DNA from: Lunularia cruciata
Taxonomy: Eukaryota > Streptophyta > Marchantiopsida > Lunulariales > Lunulariaceae
Reading direction: 5' to 3'
Assembly: GCA_948567375.1 (NCBI GenBank)
Contig: OX419757.1
Coordinates: 67,704,001-67,768,000, forward strand
Length of the DNA stretch: 64,000 nucleotides
Shown: in pieces, positions 1 through 10,800 of the stretch
Position numbering within the stretch: the stretch's first letter is position 1
Layout of the letters: every line of letters starts with the position of its first letter
Notes under the pieces: model-generated
Databases searched by the model: none
Seen by the model: only the letters and a program-made list of their open reading frames with translations
What the model was told of the DNA's origin: nothing
Translations under genes and position numbers: made by a program

Positions 1-2055
1 CAATGGCCAAATCATGACATTCCGCTAGAATGGTGGTGCGTAATTCTGGGACATTTGGGATCCATAATCTGCCATCCTGAAAGGTGAGTCCTTGGGTACT
101 AGTGACACCTTTGGATGATTGTGCTTCTACCATCTGTGGGTCAGTTTTTGTAGCCGCTAGAATCTCTTGCCAGAATTCAGGGTTAATCTTAACCTCTGCC
201 ACCAAGTTGTTGGCCATTGGCATGCAGGTGAATGCATCTGCAAGTTGCTTCTTACCTTCCACGTAGGTGATTGTCATGTTGAAGCGTTGTTGCCACTTTG
301 CCCACCAAATTTGGCGATGAGATAGATCCTTTTGTGTCTCAAGGTAGACTAGAGGTTTGTGGTCCGTCTCTACCACAAATGCCTTCTTGCCCAAGTAGTG
401 CTTCCAATACTTGGTTGCTAGAATGATGGCCAGCTCTTCTTGTTCTATGGTGTGGTAGTTGCGCTCTGCTAGTAACAACTTTTGAGAGAAATATGCAATT
501 GGATGCCATCCATCATGCCACTCTTGTTGTAGGATTGCTCCTATTGCTATACCTGATGCATTTGTAGCCAACTTGATTGGACGTTTTGGGTCATACCACT
601 TCAAGATTGGTGCATGTAGCAAGGCGGCCTTCAATTCTTGAAAGGCCAACTCTTGTGCAGTTCCCCATGTCCACTTCTTCTCCTTGCCTAGTAGTGCCAT
701 TAAAGGCTGTGCAACCTTGGAGAAGTCTTTGACAAATCTACAATAGAATCCCATCAACCCCAAGAAGCTCTTAAGTTGAGTCTGATCTTCTGGGGCACTC
801 CATTTTTTAATGAACTCTATTTTATCTATCAATACTTGAATGCCCTCTGCACTTACTCTATGCCCCAAGTAGTCTACTTCAGACTTGCCAAACTCACACT
901 TTGAGATTTTGGCATACAATTGATTCTATCTTAGAATCTGGAGGACCTCTCGTAGATGTTGTTTGTGTTCTGTCATCGTGCTACTGTATACTAAGATATC
1001 ATCTAAGAAGACAATAACAGACTTATCCAAGTATGGATGAAATATGTCATTCATTAGACTCATGAAAGTGGCAGGTGCATTGGTGAGGCCAAAGGGCATC
1101 ACAAGATACTCAAAGTGGCCATACTTGGTTCGAAAGGTAGTTTTGTGCACAGCCTCCTCTGCAATTCGGATTTGATTGTAACCGCTTTGCAAGTCCAGTT
1201 TGGTGAAGTATCTCATGCCATGGAGTTGATCAAACAGGTCATCCATGCGAGGTAAGGGGTATTTGTTCTTCATTGTTTGCTGATTGAGACCCCGATAGTC
1301 AATGCACATGCGCATTGTACCATCCTTCTTCTTCACAAACAAGACAAGGGCCCCATATGGTGATACGCTAGGTTGGATGAACCCTTTCTACAGCATCTCC
1401 TCAATTTGAGTCTTACACTCCTCCAACTCATGAGGTGATAGGCAATATGGGGCCTTACAAGGAGGCATCTTCCCCGGAAGTGTCTCAATTTTGTGATCTA
1501 CTTGCCTTTTTGGTGGTAATCCTGAGGGTAGATCATCAAGAAAGACATCTTGAAACTCATCCATCACATCCTTCAATTTATTAGGAATTTGTCCATCGAG
1601 TTGTGCACTTTGGACTTCTCTTATTAGACCCATAAAACATCTATCGGTCTTACAGACAGTTGTCGTTCCTACGACATATAGAGGCAGTTTTTGCCTGTGT
1701 GATTTTTCTTTAACCCCAATGATTGACCATTGGTGGGTTCTCACTACTTTCCTCCTACAATCCACCATAGGGTTATACTACTCTATCCATGGCATGCCTA
1801 AAAATCCATAACGAGCTAACTATATCACTTACCACTCAATTGCTTCCTGATATTCTCCTACAGGGTTACCCGTCTAGGTAATGATTCAATCCTCTCTGTT
1901 TGCCCATTTGGTAACTCTACTTCTTCACTTCCATCTCTCTCTAGATCCATTCCCAATCTTATTGCAATAGAGAGAGACAAGAAATTCTCTGTTGCTCTCG
2001 GATCTATTAATACTCTCACTTGATTACCTTCTAGGATTCCATTTACGACAATCAA
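1..2055 (-). pseudogene. gypsy pol: protease, reverse transcriptase, RNase H, start of integrase
   Basis: Protease is recognisable at 1858-2055 (VLIDPRATENF), with the catalytic D-S/T-G triad changed to D-P-R. Reverse transcriptase spans about 700-1600: [35 protein letters not shown] and the catalytic box as [10 protein letters not shown]. RNase H follows (LATNASGIAIG where TDAS is usual; ETDHKPL), and the integrase zinc-binding region is reached at the window edge (PELRTTILAECHD). TAG codons at 1388-1390 and 926-928 interrupt an otherwise continuous frame; between 1770 and 1857 there are a frameshift and several stops. Confidence 0.88.
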
Positions 2056-2249
2056 TTGTGAGGTTGCCTTTTGGGATCGTTGCGCATTATTCTTCTTCCT
2101 TCCTTCACTTCTCTGCTTCCTTATTGCGCCAGTAAGGCCGCGAGGTATATTTACTGGTGACCTTCATTTTCCGAAGTGATTTCAACCTCCTCCTTGTCAA
2201 TGTGCCTCTCCATGTTGTTCAAAGATCGCCTGAACGAAAGCCGAGGGCC

Positions 2250-4675
2250 TCTAGGGAGACGAGTGCGATAGTTTGTAGATATGTGCCCAATATGACCACA
2301 ATTGTAACAACAGTGTTGTTCTCCTCGAGTCCCTTCTCCTCGTGGGACTCCATCTCTTTGTTCTTCTACCCGTCCCCGCTCCCCTTGAAGCGGTCGTGCT
2401 CCTTGATCCCGGAATCAAAGGTTGCCCAATTCCATCGGTATTGTTCTACCCATGTGTGGCATTTTTGCCCGATAATGTTGAGGTGGAGCTACTCCTTCAC
2501 CTCCACCTAATGCTCCTACTATTCTCTATGCGCAAGCAATGGCTTCAAATACCATGCGAGGATTTTGCACCATGACTTCTTGGCGAATCCGCTCTTTCAA
2601 TCCTCATTTGAAATTGTCGAGAGCCTCTGCTGGACTCATGTTGGTAATTGCAACTTGTAGATCCAAAAAAGCCTCCACATACTCTTGTATGCTATTTTTT
2701 TGTCTCAATCTCCATAGTCGGGTTCGAGCCATCTGCACAGAATCCACGGATTGGAAATTCTTCAACAGTCCTTCTTGCATTGCTGTCCATGTGACCTCCC
2801 TTCTCTCTGCCAGCATGGATCATTCCCAAGCATCATACCATGTGAGGGCTTTATCGGTCAAGTGCCCACATGCAAACATGCCTACATCATGCTCTGTGAT
2901 CTCTGTTGAGAACAATCGGAAATATCGATTCATTCTTGAGATCCAATTTTCCACTACTCCCATCGAACGCTGCCCCTTGTAAGGCTCGATGTTGCAGGTC
3001 TTCTTCATCCGGAGTAGCAATGTGGCTTCATCGTTGATAGGGTTTGTTGGCACGGGTGCCTCTCCAAGTACTTCAATCGCAGGTACTGGGTTTTGAGACG
3101 GCTCTTCTTCTTGCATGGCTTGATCATTCCTGAGGATCTGCACTTGACTTTGTAATGTCTCCATGGTCATCTTAATCTCTTGAAATTCGTTCAACATCCC
3201 TTGCATTCCTTGCACCTGTCACGCCATTTGTAGTTCCGCGTCTAGATGCTTGGACACTGGAGTTCCAGTGATGGTAGTTAGAGTTATTCTAGCAGTTTCT
3301 CAGGGACTACTTTCCGATAGTTAGATTTTGTGTTCAGGGTACTGACTTCACGGTGGGGCCCACCGTCACTTTGCACCGTTTGCACCGTCGGGTGTGCCGT
3401 CAGCGGGACCGTTAGGGTTTCAGTGCTAGCTCAAGTCCAGGGGGTATAGTTTTGAAGTGAGCTCCAGAGAGCTCACTTCTCTGATGTTGAGCCTTCGAGT
3501 TCCTGGTTATGGTGGACAGAGGCCGGCGAGCTTCACCTGGATTCTCTATGCTTGAGTGGGTGTGGCTTGACTGTAATCAGTGCCCAGTTGTTGGCAGTTT
3601 ATAGAGTGACAGATCAAGTACTGATCTTAGTTGAGTTGAGTTGAAAATGTTAAGCAATCTGATTACATCAGAGAAGTGAAGTCAGGGGGAAATCGGGTGC
3701 AAGAATGTTGAGTGTTGGTGGTATCTCCAAGCTCGGTGGATCGTGGTAGCTCGATTCAAGTTCTATGTTTCCCTAGTGTGCAGAAGCTCGTTCTAGTGAT
3801 GTAGATTTGGCATTTAGGCGGACGGTGTGTGGAAGCGCTGGCCAAATTTTGAGCAAAGAATGAGCAATTTTCGAGCAGTGTTGTGATTTTGAGCTCAAGA
3901 GATGAAGGTAGGACCAATTTGCTGCGAGTTGGGCTCAGAAAGTCAAATTGAAGGTGGAGTTGGAAAGCTCTTCTCATGAAATTGTGATTTGGAAAAACCC
4001 ATTTTGTCAATTTGGCTCGAGTGGAAAGTTAGCGAGGGATTTGGCGGACATCCATCTTTAGGGTTTACGTCAGATTTACGTCAGATTTTGGGCCACAATT
4101 GGGAGGAGTTTTGCTGTTTGGCCAGATTTGGAGAAGTTTCGCTAGTTTGGAGGACTTTCACAAATTTGGAGAAGTTTCGCCAATTTTGGAGGAGGTTCAA
4201 AGTGGCAACAAGAAAGGTCTCATTTGGCTGAATTTAGAGGCTTCGAGGCATAGGGCTGTGGGCTATGAGAGGCTACGAAGGCCTAGAAGGGCCAGCAAGC
4301 CAGCTTGCTGGCGTGAGGCTAGCTAGTTTAGAGTAGATCTTGGTCATTGGTTGGCAAAATCTGCCTTTCTTGCTAGATTGTGCGCAACAGGGTTTGACCC
4401 CTAGATCTCTTGTTCCTAGACTGGTGCCCTAGCCAACTGGTCCACCCTCACTTGTTGTCCTAGTGACTGCGCCACTGTTATCTATACACATGTAGCTTTG
4501 GCTAGGAGAGGCAATTTGATCCCATTCTTGGTGATCCTGGCATTGTGGCACTTTAGAGTCTATGTATGACTTATGTGTGAGTTGTGCTTCTATAGTGTAT
4601 GATGTTGACAGCGATGTATGTTGTGTAGCGATGTATATACGCACGACACACCAGCTCTTGCAATTGCGGATCCAT
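2250..4675 (-). pseudogene. gypsy gag, split by a solo terminal repeat and by stop codons
   Basis: The frame starts with ATG at 4675-4673, runs nine codons, is interrupted by the foreign 1,432-bp repeat and its duplicated CACC, and resumes at 3212 in the same frame. The retrotransposon gag domain lies around 2600-3000 (WENWISR-like, ALTWYDAWE, then RLRQKNSIQEYVEAF). In-frame TGA codons sit at 2820-2822 and 2604-2606, both where Arg fits the family pattern. Near 2281-2310 a CCHC zinc knuckle is visible as CYNCGHIGH, but its last cysteine is replaced by tyrosine, another G-to-A change. Not functional. Confidence 0.85.
3217..4648 (+). mobile_element. Solo terminal repeat (A+B) of the methyltransferase-gypsy family
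   Basis: A 1,432-bp segment starting TGTCACGCC and ending CGCACGACA, so the ends are TGTC...GACA. It is flanked by CACC on both sides (3213-3216 and 4649-4652). Conceptual removal of it plus one CACC restores the gag frame of the host gypsy exactly, which confirms both boundaries. Segment A (3217-4540) matches A1 of the element at 24560; segment B (4542-4648) matches the 3' end of that element (34375-34481). It contains no coding region, so it is the recombination product of a full element or a repeat-only insertion. Confidence 0.88.
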
Positions 4676-5250
4676 GATTCCTGCAACACTCGATTGCTAA
4701 TGTCTACTTAAATACATAGTCAATATAATCACTCTGGAAGGTGCACAAACTATCGGAACTACCATTGGGACCTCAAAAGCTATCACTCGTTGATAAAATT
4801 CCTAACCACAAAATCTCTAAACATCACTTTTGGCCTCACTACATAACGGATTTCTACTTGAGTGTTGAAAGGGAGAGGATTTGGGACATTCATATCCATA
4901 TTATCATAACAGAATGTAGATTGTCAAATCCCACTCTTTGTCATATATCACCACAGGTAGAATCACCGGGTTTGGTGAGTTCATCACTTTGTCCATGAAT
5001 TCTGCACCAAAGTGATAAACTAGCGATACCCTCATCTGCTCACGCGGGATATACATAACCTTGATATGGAATGGGTTTGATAATGGAAAGCTAGGTGCGG
5101 GAAATTGGCCTCCCGGCGCATCCATCCCATCCGCTCTCTAAAGTCCTTCCTAAGTCTAGCAACTACTCTATGTTCTCCACCTCAAATTACTCAATTTCAG
5201 TAGTTTGTGCTATTCCAAGAGGGGTAATCCACTCTCTTGGACTAAAACCC

Positions 5251-5264
5251 TTGCTCTGATACCA
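5251..5264 (-). other. Primer-binding site (initiator tRNA-Met type)
   Basis: The minus strand reads TGGTATCAGAGCAA one base inside the LTR end. TGGTATCAGAGC is the usual plant primer-binding sequence complementary to the 3' end of initiator methionine tRNA, used to prime minus-strand DNA synthesis. It fixes the orientation of the element and its LTR boundary. Confidence 0.88.
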
Positions 5265-5265
5265 T

Positions 5266-5998
5266 TGTAATACTCCAAGGACAAGAGAAGAGAGAAAACA
5301 CAGATTGCATACTCAAACATTAGATGCTCCACGGGAGCACCTTCTCTTTATTATATAGACAAAGAGGATCTCCTCCAAGGAAGCTCCACCATAGGATTAG
5401 GGACACAAATAGGTGACATGTCAGCAAGCTCCACCCTTGGATTACTTACTTGGATGGGTGATATGTCTGGTCTAGGTCCTATCTGGTTGGTCAAACAAGC
5501 TTTGACCAGAGGGAATCTTTTAGGGAATCTTCCTGTAGGAATCTCAAAATCACGTAAGGTACCATTGGAAAACTCTCGACAAGACAAAGCAAGGGGGAGA
5601 GAAGGTTAGCCTTTCCTTCGTTGGGGAGGATCTGCACATTTTCAAGGCCTAATTCATCCGTTTAGACCTCCGAAATTGCCTTCAAAGATTTCAGGCATAT
5701 TTTGGTTCCTACTCTATTAGTAAAAGTCTCCTTTTGGTGATACCTCTTTCTGATCTGTTTAGTCCATCATGTGTAACATCCTTCCAGATGTTACCAAACC
5801 AATTCTCACCTTTAAATCATATGTCTAGCTATTGGTTCTAAGGTTCTCAAGTCTATTTCAATTTCTGCCCTATTAGTAGAAGTACTCTTTTGGTGATACT
5901 TCTATCTGATCTATTTTGACCATCATGTATAACATCATTCTAGATGTTATCAAACCGAATTTTACATCTAGATCATATGGCTAGCTCTTGGTATTACA
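5266..5998 (-). repeat. 5' LTR of the decayed gypsy element
   Basis: A 733-bp segment with perfect 8-base inverted ends, TGTAATAC at one side and GTATTACA at the other. Its inner end is followed after one base by the primer-binding site, as expected for a 5' LTR read on the minus strand. The second LTR is not in the window, so LTR-LTR divergence cannot be measured. Open frames inside it show no recognisable domain. Confidence 0.8.
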
Positions 5999-6779
5999 CA
6001 TGTCCTGTGACTATGACTGAGAGTTTCAGGTTGCCAGAGTGTTTGTGAGGATCAAGTGTATTCCTGAATCAGAAATTTGGGGGAAATTTGCCAAGAACTA
6101 GGAGCAAACCCTAAACAGAAGATTTCGAAATTAGGGTGAAGTCCAAGAAAAACATTGGCCAACTTTGAGAGATTTTCAGGAGAGTTGTAGTGATCTGATT
6201 GAAGTGTATTTTATATCATTGGAAAGCTTATCTTACAGGCTTTCCATTGAATCCTAGATCACTCGAATCAAAGCTATATAAAAATAGTTACTTGCATATG
6301 AGCTGCGCAGTCTTTTCCCCATCAAAAAGACATAGAAAATCCCCACATGAAGTAGGAATTTGTTGAGATTTGAAGTACATATGGGAGGAGGCTTGGATTA
6401 CAGGTTGGAATGAGCTTGATGACAGAGCACAAAGGCTTTGAAGCTCTTTCCCGACAGAAAATACAGAGAGTTGTTGCCTTTTTCTTGTGATTGGATCCTC
6501 TCTGTACTTGTATGCATGTTTGTACGCCCAGTTGGCTTGGATTGGTGTGCAAGCATTGCGCTCAGATTATTTCCTTCTAGGAGTGTTGTGTTTCTCCTTG
6601 GTTATGTTGGAAGTGATGACCAGCAGACCAGGAGTGCGTGTTGTGATGACAGGTCAGGTTGCCCGGTACTATCCTTCTTGATAGCAAGAATATTAGTCCT
6701 AAGAAAGGAGGGTTCCGGCAATAAGGGTCACATGTGTGTTTTGTCGAGTCATTACGGTTTACCTCTAGCCTCTGATCTA
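5999..6779. other. No gene recognised; old flanking sequence
   Basis: Short open frames on both strands, none with a recognisable domain or splice pattern. The stretch sits between the gypsy LTR and an HSE-rich repeat and probably consists of older transposon debris. Confidence 0.4.
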
Positions 6780-7320
6780 TAGTCTCCATAGCTAGGCATG
6801 TGTGTTCCCAAAGAGAGAAAAGGAAAGTACGACAGCGTGCAAGCCAAGTTAACCAGGAAGCTTCTCAAGAAGTTTCCTTCTAGAAACCGTCTACTAAGCA
6901 TGCAAGTTAAGCTAGTTGGAAGCTTCTAGAAACTTCCTTGTAGAATCTACTTACTTGAGGTGCTAGCTAAGCTAGCATCCAAGCTTCCCAAGAAGCTTCC
7001 TAGATACTTCCAGAATATTCTAGGCTAATTTGTCTTATTTTTACTTTGTTAGCCCTACTAACTTTGTCGCTAAACTCCATATTTTTATAGGTGAAGCTTA
7101 TAGCCAAGCTCTAGAGCTTTTCTTCTTGCAAGAGAGGATCCTAGCTCTATCAAGTAGAAACACATTAGTGAGTATACTAGTAAGTGTGTGAGTGTGCATA
7201 CTATCATTGAAATCTGTCTAGAGTTTCCTAGAGTCTAAGAAGACAAAGTCAATAAACTTAAGGAGTGACTTGCATGTAGTGCTTGGCAATAAGTCATGAG
7301 CCAATTGAAAATATGCCTAG
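6780..7320 (+). repeat. HSE-rich dispersed repeat, copy 1
   Basis: About 540 bp full of alternating GAA/TTC blocks (for example 6850-6890, 6919-6936, 6985-7010), followed by a TTTACTTTGTTAGCC-like segment. A diverged copy lies in inverted orientation at about 20560-21130, sharing the order of GAA/TTC blocks, the GCAAG-TAAGCTAG segment and the TTAGT tail. The composition resembles an LTR or other transposon promoter region; no coding part of the parent element is recognised nearby. Confidence 0.55.
6919..6936. promoter_or_regulatory. Perfect four-unit heat-shock-element-like array
   Basis: The sequence is GAAgcTTCtaGAAacTTC, four contiguous inverted nGAAn units in exact 5-bp phase, which is the consensus of a plant heat-shock element bound by HSF trimers. 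It sits inside a repeat and not next to a recognised gene. Function is inferred from the motif only. Confidence 0.45.
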
Positions 7321-7439
7321 AAGGTGTTAGTGCTTGAATCCACTATTGTGAAAGGTCCCAACCGAAAAGGACAACCTTCATGTAGGAACAGGGATGCTAA
7401 ACGAGGGAGCATCTGGAAACAATGCTCCGATATATGCTA

Positions 7440-7850
7440 TTGGTGTGGTGGCCTCTTGCACTATGCAATCACATTCATCCATGACTATGGGGAGAGCTAT
7501 CTATTTCCTACACCACTCATGTGATGGTTGTGTGAGCGTGCATAACCCTATCAAAGTGGAGAGAGTATGGTGGATATTACTATCAAACATATACAAATGT
7601 GACAATAGTACCTCCATAGGCAAGATTTCCATGCCTGATATGAAGTCCTAGGAAGATATCACCTACTAAGAATGAAACTCCACCTCTGGGTATTCCCCAA
7701 CCAGGGGAGGAAATGAGCATGGACTAAAGACTATACTAAGATGTCTGATATAAACTAACTACAAAAATCTTCCTTTCCAATAGGTGAACCCAAAACTCTC
7801 AAATCACTTCCAAGGAACTGGAATCCTGATGTAAAATAAACAAAGTGAAG
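7440..7850 (+). repeat. Dispersed repeat, copy paralogous to 58130-60500
   Basis: Shares long stretches (CATGACTATGGGGAGAGC; ATATTACTATCAAACAT; GGGTATTCC...GAGCATGGA) with the sequence on both sides of the pogo-like transposon at 58253-60187. It is the uninterrupted version of that site and so serves as an empty-site control for the insertion. No domain recognised in its short frames. Confidence 0.65.
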
Positions 7851-10800
7851 ACCGGGGTTGAATTCCAAACCTTGCATGGGATCATGGGGTACTTATATGT
7901 TTCATCCTTTTGGAAACAAATATGGCTACTAGTATCGATGTGTGATATAAACTGATTGTCGTTTCATTGTGATCCTGAATTAATCATAAGCAACTTATTT
8001 GAAGAATAACTCGGATGGGGCTACGGCAAATGATGCTAATGTTTTAGTTTGGAAAGGCATTCACGTTTACATTTTCGAGAAAGCAGATACAACACCCTAT
8101 GATCTTGAAAGGTGACCCCACACGCTTCAGACACTGGTCATTGAGCACACACTGGTCGCCCATGCATCCCATGTTTGCAAGAAACCGCGTACTCTAGAGT
8201 GGTACGGGATTTCGTTCGAGCAGCACAGAAGCCGACAGTGAACTCTTGGAATAGGTCAACCTTCACCATCTTATCTGAAAGTGGAGTTTTGAATTAGCGA
8301 AAAGAAGATAGAATTGCGTGCAGCAATCCTCTCCACAGTGGTTATTATGCTGCTATATTCACACCTCAAAAAGTGCTAAAGGTTTAGACTGATTAGAAAC
8401 ATGAAACAAATGCAACCCGATCCGAGGATACACGCTAAGAATTATTAACTGAAGGTAAACTGATCAAATTCTACCTAGCGAAGCATACCATTGCTTAAAA
8501 TCTTTTTTCTTTTTATTCATACTCCCCGAAAGCCCACAGATCATAGTTATAAGGCCAGAATAGAGAACAGATTAAGTCCAGCAATTTGGCGGTATTCCAG
8601 ACACTAGATTCAAATCTGTAATAATGAGGAACTTCACGTGCTAATTGGCATGTACAGGTTCTACTCCATGTAGAATAGATAGATGGAAATCCCAGTTTGT
8701 ATTCAAATCGAAGAAATTCTAAAAGGTACACCTGTAATTTTAGAGTTATCTGAATTTGCATCCGCGAGCATATGAGTTCCTACTGTAGACACAGCAAACA
8801 CCTCCTTATCGGCATGGTAGCATCAACAACGTCCGATCAGAACAAGGTCGTGCGAGATTCGTTAAAAGACAGTGCCCGCATCCGCCAATCCTTGAATTGT
8901 AACTTCTCCTTGAGGTGGAGTTTCCAGTACAGTACCTGGTTGCAACCAAAAACCAAAAGGACAAGGCCGCCCACACATGGAATGCCGAAATTTTTGTCAG
9001 CGACCTTCGTTATCAGCTTTTCATCTACCCATCTTTCATGCAGTACTTTGAAAATAGTGTAGCTCCTGCGAATTCATGGACGGACCTCCTCCTTATGTCT
9101 TAAAGAGCACGTCGCCATCATTCGCTTGGGCAGATTGTTTCGGGATCCATGTCTTTCCGCAAGATGACATATCTCATATCTTCTTCTAGGCTGCTTTGTT
9201 GTCCAAACATGGAGAAAATCGGTGAGTTTGTGCTAGAGGCTTGTACTCTAGCTTCTGGTACGAAAATCTAGGAGAGAAATCAGAAGTCTATGCACCAACT
9301 TTACACCTACAGAAGATTGATAAGAAAAACTCGCCAGAAGGGAAGCTAGAGCTCTCAGAATCAGATTGTCACCATTCGATTGTCCAAAGATAGACCTCCA
9401 GCAAGGCGTTAAGTAATTTATCAACTTTACTGCATTGAATATCTAAGACCTAGTTGTCGACTAAGTTCTAGAAACTCATGTTTCTTCTTCTAGTATATGA
9501 ATCTAGGGAACAGATCTAGATCTCCTCAGCAACTTCAAACCAGCTGAAGATTGATCAGAGGTTGCAATGGGATATAGGGTATAGTTGGTACATAACAAAG
9601 TACAGACAACACTTTTGATGATGTGGTTACGCTTTTCGTTCCCAAAAATATCGGCGGCACAACTAAGCTCTTTGTTCCCAGAGTTATCTTCACGTACGCA
9701 CTACTACTGAAAGAGCTGAACAATAGAGGACGCCATATGGGTTTCTGCAATAGATCCTCCTTTTCGCAGGACTTGCAAGTACGGACAAAGCGAAATCGAA
9801 AGCGAATGCAAGAATGAAAGGTGCCAACGCACAGTAGCGCGTTGGCTTTCTCTTCAGGTGCCATGGACCGCTGCTTTAGGAGACAGGTGGACAAAGACGT
9901 ACACCAGTCAAACATATGCTGGTCAGATGCTGTCCTTTGGTCGTACAGTACGACTGTCTGACAGGCGTACCTCTTTCTGTACCTTCTTGCACGTTCAGTC
10001 CTCCTCTGTCTTATGAACTCTCCACTGTGATCGTCCTTCCCATGACGCGTCTCCTGCCGTCATGTACTACGTGTTACTTCCGGAAAGAGAGAACCATCGG
10101 CAGAAAAACATTCTTCCACCGCGGATCAAGAAGCCCAGGGTTCTCCTCCGTCCGCAACACATATTCACGTAAAGCTAGTCCCTAATCATGTGAACGCTCC
10201 TTTAAGATTACATCCATCTTGCAGGAGCGCTATAGGCCACGTACCATAGTGGCCAACGTTGGTAGGGAAGGCAACGTCGTAGTTACAGGAAGACTTTGAG
10301 AAGGGAGTGGAGGTTCGTGAGCCCCATGGGGAAAAGTCGTTATATTCCAGCCTCAGCTCTAGTGTGCACAGTATGCTACTTTTGTCGTTGATTATTTACA
10401 AACTGTGAGTAAGAATCTGTTCGTCCTATCGAAGCAAATTAGCATAGGATACAGTAAGCTCGACCTCGTACTTGATTAATATGATGTTGTCGTCTGATGA
10501 AGAATTTACTTGATCAGAAATAACATGGAAATTGAATAGCAGAGACCGAAGATAAGAAAACAAAGAGGAACAACAAGGGAAAAGGAAAGACCAAATGAAC
10601 ATGAAACAAATACTATGAGAGGCAGTAAACTAACAGCTAAACCACATTAGAAAACAAATAAGTGGAAACACAAAACTTCCCCGAGTGATTATATAGCATT
10701 TTATACTTCTTAATATGTTTTAGTTTAATACTATTTTGTGCACATTCTGATCAGAGCTGATTATGTTAAATGACGTATACCCCTGCCGAATCCTCTACAA

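Larger units (their letters stand above)
1..5998 (-). mobile_element. Decayed Ty3/gypsy LTR retrotransposon, truncated by window start
   Basis: Read on the minus strand the order is 5' LTR (5266-5998), primer-binding site (5251-5264), gag (from 4675), protease, reverse transcriptase, RNase H and the beginning of integrase, which runs off the window at position 1. This order is diagnostic of Ty3/gypsy. Gag is split by a foreign solo terminal repeat at 3217-4648. The coding region is dead: nonsense codons at 2820, 2604, 1858, 1388 and 926 are TAG or TGA where Gln or Arg is expected, and further breaks lie around 1770-1857. The 3' LTR and target duplication are outside the window. Confidence 0.9.

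Noticed and set aside
2157-2982. Plus-strand open frames over the gypsy gag
   Set aside because: They are antisense shadows of the minus-strand gag and zinc-knuckle region.
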